Assembly: GCA_001776275.1 (NCBI GenBank) | Contig: MFAQ01000037.1 | Coordinates: 1 to 9,443 of the forward strand | DNA length: 9,443 nucleotides | From: Candidatus Collierbacteria bacterium RIFOXYD1_FULL_40_9 | GTDB taxonomy: Bacteria; Patescibacteriota; Microgenomatia; UBA1400; MFAQ01 | Reading direction: 5' to 3' | Shown: piece after piece, positions 1 to 5,348 of the stretch | Layout of the letters: every line of letters starts with the position of its first letter | Position numbering within the stretch: the stretch's first letter is position 1 | Notes under the pieces: model-generated | Told to the model about the DNA's origin: nothing | Seen by the model: the letters and a program-made list of their open reading frames with translations, nothing else | The model's database searches: none | Made by a program: the position numbers and the translations under genes

Positions 1-123
1 AACAAGATCTTTTATCTTTTCTGGTTCAACTTTAAAAACAATCCAAATTATAGCCAGCCAATTTATGGCAAGAACTGCCAGTAATAAACCATATCTTTTG
101 TTTTGGTTTCTGTTTCCTTTCAT
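1..123 (-). CDS. Membrane protein, N-terminal part only (runs off window)
   Basis: Reading leftward from an ATG at 123-121, the minus strand is open for 41 codons to the window edge. The product begins MKGNRNQNKRYG, followed by a hydrophobic stretch (about residues 12-31, LLLAVLAINWLAIIWIVF) and then a charged segment VEPEKIKDLV. A short basic N-terminus before one hydrophobic helix suggests a signal anchor with the rest of the protein outside the membrane; this is inferred from charge pattern only. The gene is divergent from rmuC across a 71-bp gap. No Shine-Dalgarno is visible. A GATACT hexamer lies at 133-128, only 4 nt before the ATG, so the promoter is uncertain; an in-frame TTG at 135-133 is an alternative start. 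The family is not recognised and too little is visible to name a function. Confidence 0.6.
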   Translation of the reverse strand, partial: MKGNRNQNKRYGLLLAVLAINWLAIIWIVFKVEPEKIKDLV

Positions 124-145
124 TTTTAGTATCAATTAATTTAAT

Positions 146-164
146 CACGAATCAAACATTCGTG
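146..164. promoter_or_regulatory. Inverted repeat between divergent genes, possible operator
   Basis: A perfect 7-bp inverted repeat, CACGAAT at 146-152 and ATTCGTG at 158-164, surrounds a CAAAC spacer. It is in the divergent gap between the membrane-protein start (123) and rmuC (195), about where a -35 region for rmuC would fall. T-rich sequence follows on the plus strand (165-178), so a weak hairpin terminator is another reading, but no gene ends here that would need one. Confidence 0.35.
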
Positions 165-182
165 TTTTCTTCTGTTTTAGTC

Positions 183-188
183 TAAAAT
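183..188 (+). promoter_or_regulatory. -10 element for rmuC, leaderless arrangement
   Basis: TAAAAT matches the TATAAT consensus at five of six positions and ends 7 nt before the A of the rmuC ATG at 195. Transcription would start at or next to the start codon. No Shine-Dalgarno lies upstream, which agrees with a leaderless mRNA. The -35 is weak; TTCGTG at 159-164 is the best candidate. Confidence 0.5.
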
Positions 189-194
189 GACTAT

Positions 195-1178
195 ATGTCC
201 ACAGATACATTTATTATTCTCGCTTTTCTCGGTGTCTGTTTTTTTATCCTTTATCTGATCCTAAAACAAAAACTAGAGCAACCCAAAACCGATCCACTGC
301 TTGCTCAGTGGCTCAAGTCCCTCCAGCAGTCCTACGACCTAAACAACAAAAGTACTACTCAGTCCCTCCAGCAAAATTATCGCGAACTCTTTTCTCGACT
401 AGAACAAGCCACCACTATTATGAGCGAGTTAAAAAGAGAAGCTGGCGCCTTTGGCGAAGTTAGCAGGTCAATGAAGGACTTACATGAATATCTAAAGTCA
501 CCAAAACTGCGAGGTAACATTGGTGAGCAGGTTTTGTATGACCTTGTGGCCCAGATGTTCCCCAAAACAGGCTTTTTGACTCAACACCGATTTTCTAGTG
601 GCTCAATAGTTGACCTAGTTATTAAGACTCAAGGAGGTTTGCTCCCAATAGACTCTAAGTTCCCCATGGAAAACTTCCAAAAAATTTACAGCTCAGAAAC
701 AAACAGTGAAAAAGTTACTTATCGATCCCAGTTTGTTCGCGATGTCAAAAAACACTTAAGGGATATAGCTGGTAAATATATTCTGCCTCAAGAAGAAACT
801 CTCGACTTCGCCCTCATGTATTTACCTTCCGAAACTATCTACTACGAAATAGTCACCAACACCGAAATTATGGACCTAAGCAAAGACCTCCGTGTTTATC
901 CTGTTTCCCCCACCACTCTCTACGCCAGTCTCCAAACAATTCTGCTTTCACTAGAAAGCCAAAAAATAGCCGGCAAGACCGCTGAGGTTTTTACACTCCT
1001 TAAAGCTGTTCAAAAGGATTACGACAAGTTAAACGAAAATTTTGGTTTGCTAGGCAAACACTTAACCAATGCTTTTAATACTCTCAATCTGACCTCTCAA
1101 ACCATGAACCAAATCGGTAACAAACTAGGTACCACCAAAGACCTAAAATCCTCTCTCCTCTCCGAAAAATCAGAATAA
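195..1178 (+). CDS. rmuC: RmuC family DNA recombination protein (predicted nuclease)
   Basis: The 327-residue product has an N-terminal transmembrane helix (about residues 6-23), a helical, probably coiled-coil region (about 35-100) and an RmuC domain (about 105-310). The domain shows the family pattern: GNIGEQ (E111), a hydrophobic strand ending in D140 (SGSIVDLVI), then PIDSKFP with D153 and K155. These fit the PD-(D/E)xK nuclease layout E...D...DxK. RmuC proteins are linked to DNA recombination and to limiting inversions at short inverted repeats; a catalytic role here is inferred from the residues. At 327 residues it is shorter than E. coli RmuC (about 475), mainly through a reduced coiled coil. 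The ATG at 195 fits because a -10 hexamer lies exactly 7 nt upstream and the membrane helix follows directly. The 27-nt palindromic repeat begins 12 nt after the stop, and a terminator hairpin follows that. Confidence 0.9.
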   Translation: MSTDTFIILAFLGVCFFILYLILKQKLEQPKTDPLLAQWLKSLQQSYDLNNKSTTQSLQQNYRELFSRLEQATTIMSELKREAGAFGEVSRSMKDLHEYLKSPKLRGNIGEQVLYDLVAQMFPKTGFLTQHRFSSGSIVDLVIKTQGGLLPIDSKFPMENFQKIYSSETNSEKVTYRSQFVRDVKKHLRDIAGKYILPQEETLDFALMYLPSETIYYEIVTNTEIMDLSKDLRVYPVSPTTLYASLQTILLSLESQKIAGKTAEVFTLLKAVQKDYDKLNENFGLLGKHLTNAFNTLNLTSQTMNQIGNKLGTTKDLKSSLLSEKSE

Positions 1179-1190
1179 GACACGCAGTTT

Positions 1191-1217
1191 GTCATTCCGG
1201 GCTTGACCCGGAATCCA
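1191..1217. repeat. 27-nt palindromic repeat, intergenic copy
   Basis: This segment is identical over all 27 nt to 3754-3780 inside the helicase gene. It contains 8-bp arms ATTCCGGG and CCCGGAAT around a 5-nt loop (CTTGA), so it can fold as a stem-loop in either strand. It lies between the rmuC stop and the bidirectional terminator. Repeats with this core are scattered in many unrelated bacterial genomes; that is general recollection, not a search result. Confidence 0.85.
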
Positions 1218-1229
1218 GAAATTAACCAC

Positions 1230-1256
1230 AAAAAAGAAGCCTACTTAGGCTTCTTT
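1230..1256. terminator. Bidirectional intrinsic terminator between rmuC and the small membrane protein gene
   Basis: GAAGCCTA (1236-1243) pairs with TAGGCTTC (1246-1253). On the minus strand the stem is followed by six T (complement of 1230-1235), a strong terminator for the gene ending at 1241. On the plus strand it is followed by a shorter T-rich tail that could stop rmuC transcription. The TAG stop codon of the minus-strand gene (1243-1241) is inside the stem. Confidence 0.75.
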
Positions 1257-1495
1257 CCTCTTAATACATACAATCCCACTACCAATCCTAAAAACACCAA
1301 AACTATTACAAAGTAGAGTGAGCTTACTTCACCTAAATAATACTCGATCAAATCAGTGGCAACAATAAGTGTGCTGGCTCCAAGTACAATTTTTGCACCC
1401 GTGCTCCAGCTATGCTTCCAAAAGACACGACATGCCAGCAACGCAAAGACAAGGTATAGAAAAAAGTTGATTGCTTCAGGTATTGAAAAGGGCAT
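1241..1495 (-). CDS. Small three-helix membrane protein, function unknown
   Basis: An 84-residue product (MPFSIPEAIN...) with three predicted transmembrane segments: about residues 6-23, 33-52 and 60-79, ending in a basic tail RGKKPK. The positive tail suggests a cytoplasmic C-terminus. An in-frame ATG four codons upstream (1507) would give 88 residues. I prefer 1495 because GGAGGT at 1505-1500 lies 4 nt before it, and using the upstream ATG would bury this Shine-Dalgarno in the coding sequence. A TATAAT at 1528-1523 with an extended TGG gives a predicted leader of about 20 nt. The gene converges on rmuC and ends inside a terminator stem, so it is probably transcribed alone. No family recognised; charged residues are few and no catalytic motif is seen. 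Confidence 0.7.
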   Translation of the reverse strand: MPFSIPEAINFFLYLVFALLACRVFWKHSWSTGAKIVLGASTLIVATDLIEYYLGEVSSLYFVIVLVFLGLVVGLYVLRGKKPK

Positions 1496-1499
1496 GAGA

Positions 1500-1532
1500 A
1501 CCTCCATTTTAAGATGTCCTATATTATACCAT
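1500..1532 (-). promoter_or_regulatory. Extended -10 promoter and Shine-Dalgarno for the small membrane protein
   Basis: On the minus strand TGG (1531-1529) directly precedes a perfect TATAAT (1528-1523), giving an extended -10. Transcription is expected near 1516. GGAGGT at 1505-1500 is then a good Shine-Dalgarno for the ATG at 1495. This contrasts with the leaderless pattern at most other genes in the window. Confidence 0.6.
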
Positions 1533-1539
1533 GTAGTTT

Positions 1540-1559
1540 GTAGATCATATACAATCTAC
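1540..1559. promoter_or_regulatory. Inverted repeat in a divergent promoter region, possible operator
   Basis: GTAGAT (1540-1545) and ATCTAC (1554-1559) form a perfect 6-bp inverted repeat around 8 nt. It overlaps the plus-strand TACAAT at 1550-1555 and lies just upstream of the minus-strand TATAAT at 1528-1523. A regulator bound here could affect both directions. A 6-bp repeat in AT-rich DNA can arise by chance. Confidence 0.25.
1550..1555 (+). promoter_or_regulatory. -10 element of the helicase-like remnant, leaderless spacing
   Basis: TACAAT ends 7 nt before the ATG at 1562, the same spacing as at the other leaderless genes here. The context TATACAAT also occurs just before the intact helicase gene (2259-2266), which supports common origin or convergent promoter form. 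Confidence 0.4.
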
Positions 1560-1561
1560 TT

Positions 1562-1630
1562 ATGACCCCTTTTGACCAAGCCTATTCCAAGCTAAACCAA
1601 GCACAAAAAAGACCTATAGCTTGCATTTAG
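1562..1630 (+). pseudogene. Remnant of a UvrD-like helicase 5' end (22 codons)
   Basis: ATG opens 22 codons before a TAG. The first 17 residues, MTPFDQAYSKLNQAQKR, resemble the start of the helicase encoded at 2275 (FESAYQKLNNKQRLAV): the F, AY, KLN and Q positions line up, and the LNxxQ pattern is the Q motif that opens UvrD-type helicases. After KR the similarity ends; PIACI and a stop follow where AVDTIEGP would be expected, and no helicase-like reading continues in the other plus frames up to the next gene. A -10 at leaderless spacing is preserved upstream. I infer a truncated paralog, or the old 5' end of the neighbouring helicase gene cut off when the lipoprotein gene arrived. A short regulatory peptide is an alternative. 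The match is only about 16 residues, so the call is tentative. Confidence 0.45.
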
Positions 1631-1672
1631 GCGGTAAATGCAGTAAAATTACTCAAAACTTTCACTGGAGGT
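1621..1672 (+). promoter_or_regulatory. Promoter and Shine-Dalgarno of the first lipoprotein gene
   Basis: TTGCAT (1621-1626), a 17-nt spacer and TAAAAT (1644-1649) form a plausible promoter, with transcription expected near 1656. GGAGGT at 1667-1672 is 3 nt before the ATG at 1676. The -35 matches TTGACA only in its first three positions. The -35 overlaps the end of the helicase-like remnant. Confidence 0.5.
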
Positions 1673-1675
1673 AAA

Positions 1676-2200
1676 ATGAACCTGAAAAAAATAGTGTTAC
1701 TTGCTTTGCCGGCAATCCTCGTTGTAATTCTCTCTGCTTGTACCCCGAAGCAAATTCTGTTGGTTGACACAAATCTTAACCAAGTCATGCATCAGATCGC
1801 AGAAGTTCCCTCGGGAGTAGAAAATGGACAGTATCACCTCTTCTGCTATGACGACCTAAATCTCCGCTACTGGTGGACATCAGGATACATGACCGTTCAA
1901 GAGCAAAACATCTCTTACACCGCCGATATTTCTTACATTCCCCGAACTTCACGAGTCACTGTGAACGTCATGATTTCAAATGACTCTAAAATAGTCTTTA
2001 ACTATGGGACTGAATTCACAAAAGGAGACTCGGCTAACTATTGGCAAAGTGGACTATTAGCACTTGCTAAAACTAATGGCTACGAAGACGGTGTCGTTAA
2101 CTTACTTGGATCAATTGATCTCGACCAAATATTGTCCAGTGTCGACGACGAAGCCCCTATCCTTCTCAGTCAATACGCTTGTGTATACGCGGACCGATAA
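1676..2200 (+). CDS. Predicted lipoprotein, function unknown
   Basis: A 174-residue product with a type II signal peptide: basic MNLKK, a hydrophobic core (residues 6-19) and lipobox LSAC with C22 as the lipidated cysteine. The mature part is rich in polar and aromatic residues with a YWW cluster (65-67) and alternating beta-like strands (about 80-112), and carries two further cysteines (C57, C169) that could form a disulfide. No family recognised. It should be anchored on the outer face of the cytoplasmic membrane after Lgt and LspA processing (established for lipobox proteins). The ATG is set by the GGAGGT just upstream and by the signal peptide. The gene has its own promoter and a strong terminator (2208-2237), and sits between a helicase 5' remnant and the intact helicase gene, suggesting it may be a later arrival. 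Confidence 0.8.
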   Translation: MNLKKIVLLALPAILVVILSACTPKQILLVDTNLNQVMHQIAEVPSGVENGQYHLFCYDDLNLRYWWTSGYMTVQEQNISYTADISYIPRTSRVTVNVMISNDSKIVFNYGTEFTKGDSANYWQSGLLALAKTNGYEDGVVNLLGSIDLDQILSSVDDEAPILLSQYACVYADR

Positions 2201-2207
2201 CTTATGT

Positions 2208-2237
2208 GACTCCTGCATCGCGCGGGAGTCATTTTTT
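2208..2237 (+). terminator. Intrinsic terminator after the first lipoprotein gene
   Basis: GACTCCTGC (2208-2216) pairs with GCGGGAGTC (2222-2230), nine base pairs including one T-G wobble, around the loop ATCGC. Six T follow at 2232-2237. It starts 8 nt after the lipoprotein stop. It also argues that the helicase is transcribed separately from a promoter downstream. Confidence 0.85.
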
Positions 2238-2260
2238 ATGTCAAAATCCTTTCCTCACTA

Positions 2261-2266
2261 TACAAT
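2261..2266 (+). promoter_or_regulatory. -10 element of the helicase-nuclease gene
   Basis: TACAAT, within TATACAAT, lies between the lipoprotein terminator and the ATG at 2275. Eight nt separate it from the start codon, so the predicted leader is only 0-2 nt. No Shine-Dalgarno is present. No good -35 is seen. Confidence 0.45.
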
Positions 2267-2274
2267 TACTACAC

Positions 2275-5200
2275 ATGCCTCACGACACTAAAAATTTTGA
2301 ATCTGCATATCAAAAACTAAACAACAAACAACGCCTCGCTGTCGACACTATCGAAGGTCCTGTCCTAGTCCTTGCTGGTCCGGGCACCGGCAAAACTCAA
2401 GTCCTTACTACCCGTATTGCTAATATTCTCAAACAAACCGACACCGACCCCAGCTCCATCCTCGCACTTACTTTCACTGAGGCGGCAACCAGAGAAATGA
2501 GACAGAGACTAATTAAGATGATCGGTAAAGATGGTTACTTTGTCCAAGTCACCACCTTCCATGGCTTTTGCAACGATATTATTGCAAGCAACCCAGACCG
2601 ATTTAGCAGACCTGCTGGTATGCAAAACGTCACCGATTTGGAAAAAATTCAAATAATTAAACAGATACTAGAAGAAGGTGACTTTCAACTTCTTAAACCT
2701 ATTAATAGTCCCTTGCACTATTTAAATGACCTTATTGGTTCTATCTCTACCCTAAAACGCGAAGGCTTTACTATTCCTCGCTTCCGCGAGCTAGTGTCTA
2801 TCCTCAAAGACGAGTTCGAGATTAAAAAAGATGACTTAAACAAAACCACTTTTGCCGAAAAACAAAAACAAGTAATCAAAAACTTGGACTTACTAGATAT
2901 CTACGAAAAATATCAAAACCAATTGACTTCCTTAGGTCGCTTTGATTTCGACGACATGATTAACTGGGTGGTAGACAGTTTCGAAAAAGACAATGACTTC
3001 CTCCTTGAGTATCAAGAAAAATTCCAGTACATCCTAGTCGACGAGTACCAAGACACAAACTCTTCCCAAAATCGGCTCATTTTTGCCCTGGCTAGTTTCT
3101 GGGGTCAACAGGCTAATCTCTTTGCTGTGGGTGATCCCAACCAATCTGTTTACCGCTTTCAGGGAGCCAGTAAAGAAAATCTTGTCCAGTTCAAAAATAT
3201 TTTTCCTGAACACACCCATATCAACCTAGACCAAAACTACCGCTCTACTAAAACTATTTTAGACATTTCCGCCAAGTTAATTGACCAAGAACCGTTAAGC
3301 CCAAATATAGATTTAAAAGACCTTAAATTAAAAACTGCTAAATTTTCCTCTTCTCTATTTGAAGACGAATATATTGTTAGTGCTATTGAAACCAAAATAA
3401 AAGAAGGCGTCAGTCCGAAAGACATCGCCGTAATCGCCAAAGAAAACAAAGATATTGAAAATTTAGTTAGTCTTTTTAAAGTAAGAAAAATTCCATTTAG
3501 ACTAGAGGCGGGTACCAATGTTTTGCTCGCACCTTGCATTTCTCAGTTTATAAAACTCCTCAAGGTTGTCACCACTCTACAGGATAAAATGGATGATCTA
3601 GATCTCTTTACTGTTTTAAACTACTCTTACTTACAGCTAGATCCACTAATACTTCTAAAAACTTCTCGCCAAGCCTACCTCTCCCGCCAATCACTTGCTG
3701 ACACTATTATTCGTCATTGCGAGTCACACAGTGCCGAAGCAATCTCACAGCCTGTCATTCCGGGCTTGACCCGGAATCCATCCCCGTCATTGCGAGGAGA
3801 TGCAGACGACGTGGCAATCCAGAAAGTATTTAAAACAGTCAACCAATTCATCTTGTGGAATTCTCAGTCCATGAGCAAGTCCTTGCCAGAAATTTTTCAG
3901 ATTATCTTACAGGGGTCTGGTTTGCTAAACCACCTTCTGGCTCTCCCAGAATCATTGATAGAGCTAAACAGATTTAACACTCTCTACGAAGATGTCAAAA
4001 AACAATCCTCCGTCTTTCCTGATTTAAGTCTTAAAAAATATCTCCAAAACTTACAAATTATGCAGGACAACCATGTCAAACTCGAAGAGCAAGTTTTGGA
4101 AGGGATGCAAGATGCTGTAACTCTAACAACTGCTCACAAATCCAAAGGACTCGAATGGCAAATTGTCTTTGTTTACAGATTTGCTGATACTCATTGGGGC
4201 AATAAAACTAGAAAAGAAATGATAAAACTGCCACCTGGAATTATTGTTTTTGAAAACACTGATACCGAGGAGGATAAAAATAGTGAAGAGCGCCGTCTTT
4301 TTTATGTTGCTCTTACTCGCGCCAAGCAAGAAATAACTCTCACTGGTTCTACTGTTTACCAAAACTCAACCAAAATGACTTACCCCTCAATCTTCCTAGA
4401 AGATCTCCCCAAAGAATTGATCGAGGAAGTAGACACCAGCGTGCTTGAGAAATCTACTGCCAAAATAATAGAAAACTCTCTGACTCCAGCCACTGATACA
4501 GTTTTGGTTGGAGAAGAAGAATATCTAAAAGAGCTTCTCAAAGACTTCAAACTCTCTCCTACGGCCCTAAATACATATTTAAGTTGCCATTACAAATTTA
4601 AACTCGACAATCTCTACAGAATCCCCAGAAGCAAAGCTCCCTCCATGTGTTTTGGCACCGCCGTCCACTTCGCTTTGGAAAACCTTTATCAGAATCTAGA
4701 TCAGGATAAATTAATTAGTCAGCTAGAATTTTTACAAAGCTTTGAAGTAGCCCTCAAAAGAGAAATTCTCTCACCAACAGACTTTAAAGATCGACGGGCT
4801 CACGGCAAGAGAGTTCTAACTAGCTATTACGAAGCCAACGAAAAAGACTTCCAAAAAGTTCTCTTTACCGAAAAATCTTTTGGAACCTCCCTTGCTTCTC
4901 AAATTCACCTAGACGACATCGCCCTCACCGGTAAAGCAGATCGCATCGATCTAATCGATAAAAAGGAAAACACTGTAAGGTTTGTCGACTACAAAACTGG
5001 CAAACCCAAAAGTCGAAATGAAATAGAAGGCAATACTCAAAGTAGCAACGGCGACTATAAACGCCAACTAGTTTTCTATAGACTCCTAGCAGAACTAGAC
5101 AAGTCATTCCCCTATAAAGTAGACCAAACAGAAATCGACTTTGTTGAGCCCAACGAAAAAGGGGAGTTTAAAAAAGAAAGATTTAGCATAACAACAGAAG

Positions 5201-5331
5201 AAGTAGAAAACTTAAAAACACTTATCAAAGAATCTGTCGCCTCCATTCGCGCCCTAGACTTCACCCCCACTACCGACATTGACACCTGCTCCACCTGCCC
5301 GTTCTTTAGTCACTGCTGGCCAGACAAATAA
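2275..5331 (+). CDS. UvrD/PcrA-type SF1 helicase fused to a Cas4/RecB-like Fe-S nuclease (AdnB-like)
   Basis: The 1018-residue protein carries a full set of SF1A helicase motifs: Q motif LNNKQ (15-19), Walker A GPGTGKT (35-41), Ia LTFTEAA (65-71), Walker B ILVDEYQD (253-260), III GDPNQSVYRFQGA (286-298), IV LDQNYRST (318-325), V TTAHKSKGLEW (618-628) and VI RRLFYVALTRAK (673-684). The C-terminal nuclease (about 757-1018) shows H798, D889 (GKADRID) and D905-Y-K907, the PD-(D/E)xK pattern, plus C771, C1005, C1008 and C1014, the usual four ligands of the 4Fe-4S cluster in AddB/AdnB/Cas4 nucleases. It probably unwinds and resects double-strand ends, but no partner subunit is visible here. I start at 2275 because a terminator and -10 lie just upstream; an in-frame extension to 2179 would overlap the lipoprotein gene. 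Residues 480-516 are encoded by an inserted composite repeat and fall between motifs IV and V, in or near subdomain 2B. Confidence 0.9.
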   Translation: MPHDTKNFESAYQKLNNKQRLAVDTIEGPVLVLAGPGTGKTQVLTTRIANILKQTDTDPSSILALTFTEAATREMRQRLIKMIGKDGYFVQVTTFHGFCNDIIASNPDRFSRPAGMQNVTDLEKIQIIKQILEEGDFQLLKPINSPLHYLNDLIGSISTLKREGFTIPRFRELVSILKDEFEIKKDDLNKTTFAEKQKQVIKNLDLLDIYEKYQNQLTSLGRFDFDDMINWVVDSFEKDNDFLLEYQEKFQYILVDEYQDTNSSQNRLIFALASFWGQQANLFAVGDPNQSVYRFQGASKENLVQFKNIFPEHTHINLDQNYRSTKTILDISAKLIDQEPLSPNIDLKDLKLKTAKFSSSLFEDEYIVSAIETKIKEGVSPKDIAVIAKENKDIENLVSLFKVRKIPFRLEAGTNVLLAPCISQFIKLLKVVTTLQDKMDDLDLFTVLNYSYLQLDPLILLKTSRQAYLSRQSLADTIIRHCESHSAEAISQPVIPGLTRNPSPSLRGDADDVAIQKVFKTVNQFILWNSQSMSKSLPEIFQIILQGSGLLNHLLALPESLIELNRFNTLYEDVKKQSSVFPDLSLKKYLQNLQIMQDNHVKLEEQVLEGMQDAVTLTTAHKSKGLEWQIVFVYRFADTHWGNKTRKEMIKLPPGIIVFENTDTEEDKNSEERRLFYVALTRAKQEITLTGSTVYQNSTKMTYPSIFLEDLPKELIEEVDTSVLEKSTAKIIENSLTPATDTVLVGEEEYLKELLKDFKLSPTALNTYLSCHYKFKLDNLYRIPRSKAPSMCFGTAVHFALENLYQNLDQDKLISQLEFLQSFEVALKREILSPTDFKDRRAHGKRVLTSYYEANEKDFQKVLFTEKSFGTSLASQIHLDDIALTGKADRIDLIDKKENTVRFVDYKTGKPKSRNEIEGNTQSSNGDYKRQLVFYRLLAELDKSFPYKVDQTEIDFVEPNEKGEFKKERFSITTEEVENLKTLIKESVASIRALDFTPTTDIDTCSTCPFFSHCWPDK
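3712..3822. repeat. Composite palindromic repeat inserted in frame in the helicase gene
   Basis: This 111-nt segment consists of three repeat-like units. Unit one (3712-3750) begins CGTCATTGCGAG and has ATTGC/GCAAT arms. Unit two (3754-3780) is the 27-nt palindrome identical to the intergenic copy at 1191-1217. Unit three (3785-3822) again begins CGTCATTGCGAG and ends GTGGCAATCCAG, with ATTGC/GCAAT arms. The length is 37 codons with no stop, starting on a codon boundary, so helicase residues 480-516 are repeat-derived (RHCESHSAEAIS, VIPGLTRNP, SLRGDADDVAIQ). Such peptides recur in unrelated bacterial proteins, comparable in behaviour to Rickettsia palindromic elements. No clear target duplication flanks it. 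Confidence 0.85.
3754..3780. repeat. 27-nt palindromic repeat, copy within the helicase gene
   Basis: The central unit of the composite element has arms ATTCCGGG and CCCGGAAT around CTTGA, and is identical to 1191-1217. In the helicase frame it encodes VIPGLTRNP. Perfect identity between a coding and a non-coding copy suggests recent spread or gene conversion, since the rest of the gene has no constraint to preserve this sequence. Confidence 0.85.
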
Positions 5332-5336
5332 AGGTT

Positions 5337-5342
5337 TATACT
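5337..5342 (+). promoter_or_regulatory. -10 element of the Nudix gene, leaderless arrangement
   Basis: TATACT lies just after the helicase stop and ends 7 nt before the ATG at 5349. An AAGG at 5331-5334 is 14 nt from the ATG, too far for a normal Shine-Dalgarno. No convincing -35 is seen. Confidence 0.5.
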
Positions 5343-5348
5343 CTATCT

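Noticed and set aside
1356..1565. 69-codon plus-strand ORF opposite the small membrane protein gene
   Set aside because: Antisense to a gene with a clear promoter, Shine-Dalgarno and membrane-helix pattern; no Shine-Dalgarno or -10 at leaderless spacing was identified for it.
1562..1630. 22-codon ORF as an attenuator leader peptide
   Set aside because: No run of regulatory codons and no alternative hairpin pair were seen before the lipoprotein gene, which has its own promoter starting downstream; helicase similarity explains it better, though not conclusively.
2179..2274. In-frame 32-residue upstream extension of the helicase
   Set aside because: It would overlap the lipoprotein gene end and be translated through a strong terminator hairpin; the sequence is unlike helicase N-termini, and a -10 lies just before the ATG at 2275.
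2064..2291. 75-codon plus-strand ORF across the lipoprotein end, terminator and helicase start
   Set aside because: Overlaps a strong lipoprotein reading frame and crosses the terminator; composition does not resemble a real protein.
3712..3822. Repeat cluster as a CRISPR array
   Set aside because: Units differ in sequence and are directly adjacent with no regular spacers; the block is translated in frame in a helicase.
3034..5294. Several minus-strand ORFs of 60-100 codons inside the helicase gene
   Set aside because: All lie opposite a well-defined helicase-nuclease frame with complete motifs; they are chance open frames.
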